A stretch of DNA of 64,000 nt from Microbacterium hydrocarbonoxydans (GTDB lineage Bacteria; Actinomycetota; Actinomycetes; Actinomycetales; Microbacteriaceae), in the NCBI RefSeq assembly GCF_011752045.1, contig NZ_JAAKXW010000003.1, positions 124,001-188,000 of the forward strand, given 5' to 3'. The stretch's first letter is position 1; every line of letters starts with the position of its first letter. The position numbers were made by a program, and so were the translations under genes. The notes beneath the pieces are model-generated. The model did not search any database, had not been told where the DNA came from, and saw only the letters and a list, made by a program, of their open reading frames with translations. This document shows, piece by piece, positions 58,735 to 64,000 of this stretch.

Positions 58735-60051
58735 TCAGGGCTGGACGAGTTCCTCGATCTGGGCCTTGGCCTCGGCGAGGAGCGCCTCATTGTCCGCTCC
58801 CGGCACCACCGCCTTCTGCAGCATCGGGATGAGCACGGAGTCGACGATCTGCTGCCACTTCTCCGTCGCCGGACGCGGCCGGCTCTGCGCAGCGTCCAGC
58901 GTCTCGACGAGGGCGGGATAGTTCTCGAAGCCCTCCTCGCCGGAACGGTTCTCGAAGGCGGACTTACGCGCCACCAGGCCGAGCGAGGTGTCAGCGGCGA
59001 GCTCGTTGTGCTCGTACGCGAACGCGATGAACTCCTTCGCCGCATCCTGCGTCGATCCGCTCGCCGGCACCGACAGGTACCAGGCGCCGGGGACTCCGGC
59101 GATCCCACCCTCACCGCCGATCATCGGCGCGACCCCCACCTTGCCTGCGACGACGGAGTCCTCGGGGGTTCCGCGGTACGCGTGGCCCCAGAAGCGCATC
59201 ATCGCGAGCTTGCCCTGGTAGAAGAGGTTCTGCGAGCCCGCCCAGTCGAGCTGCGCGGCCCCGGGCGGGGCGTAGGGGAGCAGACTCGTGTAGAAGTCGA
59301 GCGCCTCGAGATGAGCCGCGGAGTCGATCGTCACCTCACCCGAGCTCGCATCGAGCACCATCTTCTCCTCGCCGGCCTGCGACACGGTGGCGAGCCACTC
59401 CGTCTCCACCGCACCCTTGACGTCCGTGCCGTACAGGTCGACCTCGCCGTCTCCGTCGGTGTCCTGCGTGAAGAACTCCGCGACGTCGGAGTACTGCTCC
59501 CACGTGGTCGGCGGGGCGAGCGGATAGCCGAATCGCTGCTCGAACGCGGACGCGTTCGCCGGGTCCTCGAAGAGGTCGGTGCGGTAGAACAGCACCTCGG
59601 AGTTGGTCCAGACCGGCATGCCCACGAACGAGCCGCCCACCTGGGCCTCTTCGACGAGGCCGCCGAACAGGTCGGAGGTGACGTCCTCGGTGAACAGGTC
59701 GTCCAGCGGGGCGAGGCCCTCGCCGAAGGCGCTCAGCCAGATCGCGTCGAGCGCGGCGATGTCGAAGCTCGGGCTTCCGGACGTGAGTTCGGCGGAGATC
59801 CGGTCATAGAGGCCCGCGTACGGGAGCTCGACGAGCGTGACCTCGACGCCCGTCTCCTCGGTGTACAGGTCGGCGATCGGCTGGAGCTCAGCCTTGCCGC
59901 CGCCCTCCACCACGATCGAGAGCGAATCGGTTCCGGATTCGGCGGGGGTGTCACCGCCGACACCGCACCCTGACAGCAGCAGCGACGCCGACGCCACGGC
60001 GGCGACACCGATCACGACGCGTCGTGCGCCGGCATTCATGCGAAGCTCCAT
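58735..60051 (-). CDS. Extracellular sugar-binding lipoprotein (GH91 locus)
   Basis: 438 residues, first gene of the operon. The signal peptide ends in the lipobox LLSGC near residues 25-30. The mature protein is a group-1 binding protein (VWTNSEVLFYRTDLFEDPANASAFEQRFG region). The ATG at 60051 is preceded by AAGGAG. Its promoter carries two overlapping LacI-type operators. The presumed ligand is difructose anhydride III or a related fructan fragment, inferred only from the GH91 gene. Confidence 0.92.
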   Translation of the reverse strand: MELRMNAGARRVVIGVAAVASASLLLSGCGVGGDTPAESGTDSLSIVVEGGGKAELQPIADLYTEETGVEVTLVELPYAGLYDRISAELTSGSPSFDIAALDAIWLSAFGEGLAPLDDLFTEDVTSDLFGGLVEEAQVGGSFVGMPVWTNSEVLFYRTDLFEDPANASAFEQRFGYPLAPPTTWEQYSDVAEFFTQDTDGDGEVDLYGTDVKGAVETEWLATVSQAGEEKMVLDASSGEVTIDSAAHLEALDFYTSLLPYAPPGAAQLDWAGSQNLFYQGKLAMMRFWGHAYRGTPEDSVVAGKVGVAPMIGGEGGIAGVPGAWYLSVPASGSTQDAAKEFIAFAYEHNELAADTSLGLVARKSAFENRSGEEGFENYPALVETLDAAQSRPRPATEKWQQIVDSVLIPMLQKAVVPGADNEALLAEAKAQIEELVQP

Positions 60052-60087
60052 CACTTCGACTCCTTCGTCTCGGAAGTTCGGGTTGTT

Positions 60088-60118
60088 TGCCAAAACGTCT
60101 TGGCAAAACGTCTTGGCA
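60088..60118. promoter_or_regulatory. Two overlapping LacI-type operators, 13 bp apart
   Basis: TGCCAAAACGTCTTGGCA (60088-60105) is a near-perfect palindrome. A second copy with the same core CAAAACGTCTTGGCA follows 13 bases later (60101-60118). Both lie just downstream of the -10 box of the binding protein operon. The LacI protein at 54406-55446 is the likely ligand. Confidence 0.8.
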
Positions 60119-60120
60119 CG

Positions 60121-60150
60121 AGATTAGAACCTGACTCGGATCCGCGTCAA
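60121..60150 (-). promoter_or_regulatory. Promoter of the GH91 sugar operon
   Basis: On the minus strand TTGACG (60150-60145) and TAATCT (60126-60121) are 18 bases apart, the best sigma-A-like pair in this part of the window. Confidence 0.65.
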
Positions 60151-60195
60151 GCACTTCTTCCGGAGACGCTCAGCCGTGACCCGTCCGCCGAGCGA

Positions 60196-60903
60196 TCACA
60201 CGACCCCGGAAGCGCGGGGCCGCGGCTCGCCCTCGCCCGGACGGGACTCCAGCGGCAGCGGGGCCTCGGGCTCCGGCAGTCCGTAGAGCCGGCGCACCCA
60301 GCGCCGCGCATCCTCGAGCGGATACGTGTCGCCGTAGACGGCGAACTTCATGAAGATGCCCTCGAGCGTGCTGCGGAGCATGACCTCCTCGAGCGCAGGG
60401 TCGGCGGCCCCGCGGGCGCGGAACAGCGAGCGCACGGCATCCTCCGCCGCTGTCACCCCCGCGGCGTGCCGCTCCTCGGACTCCGCGAACAGGCGGTGCG
60501 TCGACGGCTGCTGCTGCATCGCGAGCACCGCCCGCTGCAGCGGAAGGGCGAATGCCGTCGCCATCATCACCGCGTCGATGATGCCCGCGAGCACCTCGTC
60601 GGGACTGCCCTCCGCCTGCGGAAGCCCGAGCAGCGTGTCGAACCAGCGGTCCATGATGGCCGCGATGAGCTGATCCTTGGAGCCGAAGTGGTAGTTGACG
60701 AGGCCCTGCGCCACTCCCGCGCGGCGCGTGATCTCGGCGATGCTCGCTCCCGACGCCCCGCGCTCGCTGATCACGGCGATGGCAGCGTCGAGGATGCTCT
60801 CGCGGGCGCGCTCACGGGCCTGGCGATTCTGCTCGTCCGAGCGCGGCACGGCCCTTCCCTTCCCCCGCCGCGAACCTGCCGCCGGCGAGTGCTCCGTCGT
60901 CAA
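60196..60903 (-). CDS. TetR family transcriptional regulator
   Basis: About 235 residues from a TTG at 60903; an in-frame GTG at 60849 with GGAAGGG upstream would give 217 residues and may be the true start. The TetR helix-turn-helix lies in the stretch from ISERGASGASIAEITRRAGV to LVNYHFGSKDQLIAAIMDR, with a ligand-binding helical domain (BetI-like C-terminal type) after it. No operon partner is evident. A small palindrome at 60914-60927 just upstream may be its operator. The ligand and targets are unknown. Confidence 0.88.
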   Translation of the reverse strand: MTTEHSPAAGSRRGKGRAVPRSDEQNRQARERARESILDAAIAVISERGASGASIAEITRRAGVAQGLVNYHFGSKDQLIAAIMDRWFDTLLGLPQAEGSPDEVLAGIIDAVMMATAFALPLQRAVLAMQQQPSTHRLFAESEERHAAGVTAAEDAVRSLFRARGAADPALEEVMLRSTLEGIFMKFAVYGDTYPLEDARRWVRRLYGLPEPEAPLPLESRPGEGEPRPRASGVV

Positions 60904-61115
60904 GGGTAACCATTGAATGAGTATTCAGCTATGATCGGAGTGCACTGGGGCCAGGGATGCTCAGCCGATCCGGGGGGGACCGCGCTCGGCATCCGTGGGT
61001 CGTCCGCGATCGGGAGGCATTGTCCCTGCCCGCGATCGCACGATGGGTGCGGACCCGCACTGGAGGGGCGTCCGGTCCGCACCCGTCAGCGGCGCCCGCC
61101 TCTGCCTCCGCCCCG
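60904..61115. other. Intergenic region upstream of tetR, no supported gene
   Basis: It contains the 14-bp palindrome at 60914 and GC-rich sequence with no supported gene, RNA or clear terminator. Confidence 0.5.
60914..60927. promoter_or_regulatory. Candidate TetR operator
   Basis: TGAAT and ATTCA flank GAGT in a perfect 5-4-5 palindrome, AT-rich against the local background and 10-25 bases upstream of the tetR reading frame. Confidence 0.45.
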
Positions 61116-61742
61116 TCAGCGACGGATGATGCGCTGCTCGATCGCGGCGGCCACCGCGCCCGCACGGGTGTCGACGCCGAGCTTGCCGTAGATGTGCGAG
61201 AGGTGCGACTTCACGGTGGCCTCGGAGACGAACAGCGTCTTCGCGAGCTCGCGGTTGCCGAGCCCGTCGGCGAGGAGCTCCAGCACTTCGACCTCGCGCT
61301 CCGTCATCCGCGGTTCCGGCGATGCCGCCCTCCGCATGAGCACCGAGGTGACCGACGGAGCGAGCGCCGGCTCCCCCTTGGCGACGGCGCGGATGCCTGC
61401 GAAGAGGTCCTCCGGCGGCACGTCCTTCAGCAGGTAGCCGCGGGCGCCGGCATCCAGCGCCCTGAGGATGTCGGACTCGGTGTCGTAGGTCGTGAGGACG
61501 AGCACGGCGGGCGGATCGTCGAGCGCGGTGAGGCGTCGGGTCGCCTCGATGCCGCCGACGCCGTCGCCGAGGCTCAGGTCCATGAGCACGACGTCAGGGC
61601 TCTCCGCGGCGACCACGGCGACCGCCGACGCTGCGTCGCCGGCCTCGCCGACCACCTGCAGATCCTCGCTCGATTCGATCAGCGCGCGCAGGCCCGCACG
61701 CACCACGGGGTGGTCGTCGACCAGCACCAGTCGCAGGGTCAT
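61116..61742 (-). CDS. NarL/LuxR family response regulator
   Basis: 208 residues. The receiver domain has the acidic pair DD at residues 9-10, the phospho-acceptor Asp55 (VVLMDLSLG) and the conserved Lys in LLKDV. The C-terminal GerE/LuxR helix-turn-helix is in TEREVEVLELLADGLGNRELA and FVSEATVKSHLSHIYGKLGV. GAGAGGA precedes the ATG. It is encoded ten bases after its cognate kinase. The target genes are not shown by the sequence. Confidence 0.95.
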   Translation of the reverse strand: MTLRLVLVDDHPVVRAGLRALIESSEDLQVVGEAGDAASAVAVVAAESPDVVLMDLSLGDGVGGIEATRRLTALDDPPAVLVLTTYDTESDILRALDAGARGYLLKDVPPEDLFAGIRAVAKGEPALAPSVTSVLMRRAASPEPRMTEREVEVLELLADGLGNRELAKTLFVSEATVKSHLSHIYGKLGVDTRAGAVAAAIEQRIIRR

Positions 61743-61752
61743 CGGATTCCTC

Positions 61753-63075
61753 TCATGCTCCAGGAGCCGGCCGCGCCTGCCCGCTCCCGCCGAACGCGTC
61801 CTCGCCGAACGCGCCATCAGCGGACGCGCCCTCGCCGAACGCGCCCTCGCCGAACACCGACGAGTCGGAGCCGCCGGCCAGAACCGACGCCGGGAAGACC
61901 GCGGACAGCGTCGTTCCCTCACCCGGAGCGCTCTCGATCTCGAGCGTCCCGCCGAGCGCGGCGATGCGCTCCTCGATGCCGGTGAGCCCGTGCCCGCGAC
62001 CCTGACGGTGACGCTGGCCCGCGCGCTCGCGGCGGGCTGCGGGGCGGGCGTCGAACCCCACCCCGTCGTCGCGGATGTCGAGCCGCAGCTCGTCGGGCTG
62101 CGCGGTGAGGCTCACGACGACACGGGTGGCCTGCGCGTGCTCGGCGACGTTCGCGAGCGCGCCGCGCACCGTGCGGATGACGGCCGCGGCGACCGGCAGC
62201 GGCACATCGGCGACGGCGCCGTGGCTGCGGAACGAGGCGTCGACGCCGACGGCATCCGCCACCACCCGCCGGATCGCGTCCGGGAGGGATCCCGCGGCGC
62301 CGTCCAGCTCGGCCGGGGCGAGGTCGCGCACGACCCGGCGCACCTCGTCGAGGCCCTCGCGGGCGGAGTCGGCGGCCGTGCGCACCTGGGCGCGCGCCTC
62401 GTCGGGGCGCCGATCCCACTGCTGCTGCGCGGCCTGGAGCAGGAGGTTGATGCTGGAGAGGTCCTGCCCGACGGAGTCGTGGATCTCGCGGGAGAGCCGG
62501 GCCCGCTCGGCGAGAGCACCGGCGCGGTGCTCGGCGGCGGCGAGCTCGGCCTGGGTCGCCGTGAGCTCGTCGAGGAGCTGCTGACGTGCGCGCGCCTCCC
62601 GGTCGAGGGCCCGGTAGGCGACGATCGTCGCGACGGCGATGCCGATGGGACCGGCGACGATCGTGGGGTCGACGTCGGCGGCGAGGCGCAGCTCAGCGAC
62701 GACCACCACGGCGGTCATCCCGGCCACGACCGCGCTCGCCGGCCAGAACGGGAGGATCTGCAGCACCGCGAAGGCGAGGGGCACGGCGCACCAGGCGAAG
62801 GAGGGGGCGGTGAGGGTGAGCGCCACCCAGGCGGCCACCGCCACGAGCGTCCAGGCCGCGGGCCAGGCGCCGCGGCGCGGCACGAGGCCCTGCACGGCGG
62901 CCACCGCCGCGAGCACGACGGCCCCGGCGAGGACCGGCACCATCATCGCCGAGTCGTCGTGCCGGAGCACGTAGCGGATTCCGCACACCGCGATCATCGC
63001 GAGCAGCACGGAGCGCAGCATCCGCCCGAACCGCACGGGGGCGAGGATGCCGCGGGCGCCGTCCATCGTGTCCAT
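61753..63075 (-). CDS. DesK/NarX-type sensor histidine kinase
   Basis: 440 residues. Five to six membrane helices in the first 155 residues are followed by a coiled coil and the HisKA_3 dimerisation domain with the phospho-accepting His199 in SREIHDSVGQDLSS. The HATPase domain has IRDDGVGFD and GLTGIEERIAALGG. With no large outside domain, it probably senses within the membrane. The C-terminal tail repeats FGEGA-like units encoded by 15-bp repeats (61792-61866). ATG 63075 was chosen because TAGGCT lies seven bases upstream; an adjacent GTG at 63078 is possible. Confidence 0.93.
   Translation of the reverse strand: MDTMDGARGILAPVRFGRMLRSVLLAMIAVCGIRYVLRHDDSAMMVPVLAGAVVLAAVAAVQGLVPRRGAWPAAWTLVAVAAWVALTLTAPSFAWCAVPLAFAVLQILPFWPASAVVAGMTAVVVVAELRLAADVDPTIVAGPIGIAVATIVAYRALDREARARQQLLDELTATQAELAAAEHRAGALAERARLSREIHDSVGQDLSSINLLLQAAQQQWDRRPDEARAQVRTAADSAREGLDEVRRVVRDLAPAELDGAAGSLPDAIRRVVADAVGVDASFRSHGAVADVPLPVAAAVIRTVRGALANVAEHAQATRVVVSLTAQPDELRLDIRDDGVGFDARPAARRERAGQRHRQGRGHGLTGIEERIAALGGTLEIESAPGEGTTLSAVFPASVLAGGSDSSVFGEGAFGEGASADGAFGEDAFGGSGQARPAPGA
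61792..61866. repeat. 15-bp coding tandem repeats in the kinase tail
   Basis: Five 15-base units resembling GAACGCGCCCTCGCC run in phase from 61792 and encode the FGEGA-like repeats at the kinase C-terminus. Confidence 0.7.
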
Positions 63076-63080
63076 CACGG

Positions 63081-64000
63081 TCAGCCTAGGGACGAACCGC
63101 GCCCTGCGGCATCAGCCGATCGGCTACTCGACGGGGCGACGCGGAAGCGGATGCGGGCGCCCGGCGGCAGCTGTGCGGCGAGGTCGAGGCAGCGGTCGGT
63201 GAGGGCGCCGACGATCGGGTACCCGCCGGTCAGAGGATGATCCGCGAGGAACAGCACCGGCTGCCCGTCCGGCGGCACCTGGATCGCTCCGGTGACCGCG
63301 CCCTCGCTCGGCAGCTCCCCGGTGATCGCGCGCTCGAGCGGCACCGGTCCGCGGAGCCGGATGCCGACCCGGTCGGACCGCGGCGTGACCTCCCACTCCT
63401 GCTCGGCGAGGGTGCGCAGGGCGCCCTCGGTGAACCAGTCCGCGCGCGGTCCCAGCGTGATCTCGAGGTCGACGAGATCACCGGATGCCGGCAGCGTCCG
63501 CGGCACCGCGTCGGGCTCGACCGCGTGCGGGGCACCGTCCCCGATCCCGACGACGTCGCCGGCCGCGAGCGGCGCCGGGCCGAGACCGGCGAGCGTGTCC
63601 GTCGCACGGCTGCCGAGGGCGAGCTCGCCGCGGATGCCGCCGCGGGCCGCGATCACGTACCGGAGTCCGCGCACCGGCGGCTCGAGGTGCAGCGCGTCGC
63701 CACTCGACATGCCGAAGGGGGCGCCGTGCGGGACCGGCCGCTCATCGCCGGCGGCATCCGTGACGATGAGGCCTCCGACGGCGCCGGCAACCGCGAGCAC
63801 CGCGGAGCCGCGCACCCGCAGCACCGCGCCGCCGACGTTCTCCAGCACGGCGGCGCCGCGACCGTTTCCGACGGCCCGGTTCGCGTCGCCGAGGGCGGTG
63901 CGGTCGGCGGCGCCGGAGGCCGAGACGCCGAGAGCGGCGTGCCCGGGGCGCCCGCGGTCCTGCACGAGTAGCTGGAGACCCGGGTGGACGACCTCGATGG
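63081..64000 (-). CDS. pxpC: 5-oxoprolinase subunit C, biotin-dependent carboxyltransferase family (5' end outside window)
   Basis: At least 306 residues are visible; the start lies beyond base 64000. The N-terminal part IEVVHPGLQLLVQDRGRPGHAALGVSASGAADR is the family signature (PF02626, formerly KipA or allophanate hydrolase subunit 2). Together with PxpA and PxpB it opens 5-oxoproline to glutamate with ATP. The PFGMSSGDALHL and LADHPLTGGYPIVG blocks are intact. pxpB is expected just outside the right edge. The kinase promoter overlaps its stop region. Confidence 0.92.
   Translation of the reverse strand, partial: IEVVHPGLQLLVQDRGRPGHAALGVSASGAADRTALGDANRAVGNGRGAAVLENVGGAVLRVRGSAVLAVAGAVGGLIVTDAAGDERPVPHGAPFGMSSGDALHLEPPVRGLRYVIAARGGIRGELALGSRATDTLAGLGPAPLAAGDVVGIGDGAPHAVEPDAVPRTLPASGDLVDLEITLGPRADWFTEGALRTLAEQEWEVTPRSDRVGIRLRGPVPLERAITGELPSEGAVTGAIQVPPDGQPVLFLADHPLTGGYPIVGALTDRCLDLAAQLPPGARIRFRVAPSSSRSADAAGRGSSLG
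63083..63088 (-). promoter_or_regulatory. Probable -10 box for a leaderless kinase transcript
   Basis: TAGGCT on the minus strand, seven bases, then ATG at 63075; it overlaps the end of pxpC. Confidence 0.4.

Noticed and set aside
1..64000. tRNA or rRNA genes
   Set aside because: None were recognised by eye; short tRNA genes could be missed and a tRNA search would settle it.

Overview
The window is 64 kb of very GC-rich DNA from a high-GC Gram-positive bacterium, most likely Microbacterium or another member of the Microbacteriaceae. This is inferred from the actinobacterial families present (DUF3073, DUF222-HNH, DesK/NarL-type two-component pairs, a fused SBP-permease amino acid transporter), from the strong G/C bias at third codon positions, and from a very frequent word GGATGC/GCATCC. 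It contains 54 supported protein genes. I saw no rRNA, tRNA, CRISPR array, phage or transposase.

Layout. (1) 1-7709: a glycan-uptake locus with a DUF2264 enzyme, a Tat-lipoprotein solute-binding protein and two LplB/LplC-type permeases, divergent from a 2-hydroxyacid dehydrogenase and a LacI regulator. (2) 7752-13138: a second sugar ABC operon with a LacI regulator and a Gfo/Idh/MocA oxidoreductase. (3) 13246-22434: paired fluoride channels, a TipA-like MerR regulator, glycogen phosphorylase and 4-alpha-glucanotransferase, a DUF4097-PadR pair, a universal stress protein and a DUF3073 protein. (4) 22566-30664: a probable mucin-type O-glycan locus with a secreted GH101 endo-alpha-N-acetylgalactosaminidase, a cytoplasmic GH35 beta-galactosidase and a divergent LacI regulator. 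(5) 30674-50791: purine genes (purM-purF with an overlapping MFS exporter gene, purD, purC) mixed with a copper amine oxidase, a NUDIX hydrolase, an HxlR-MFS pair, a polar amino acid ABC transporter, two acetyltransferases, a DHA2 exporter and a lipoprotein of unknown function. (6) 50792-53024: a DUF222-HNH gene flanked by copies of a 33-bp intergenic repeat. (7) 53025-60051: a UraA-type permease, then an operon (SBP, two permeases, GH91 enzyme, LacI) that looks like a system for importing difructose anhydride III and hydrolysing it inside the cell. (8) 60196-64000: a TetR regulator, a NarL/DesK-type two-component system and the start-truncated pxpC gene.

Regulation. Four LacI regulators sit beside four catabolic promoters, and each promoter carries a different CG-centred palindrome just downstream of its -10 box. 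In contrast, about a dozen mostly single genes, including purM, purD, purC and glgP, have a TANNNT-like box 6-8 bases before the start codon and no convincing Shine-Dalgarno, which points to leaderless transcription. None of the three carbohydrate ABC systems encodes its own ATPase, so a shared MsmK/MalK-type ATPase elsewhere is expected.
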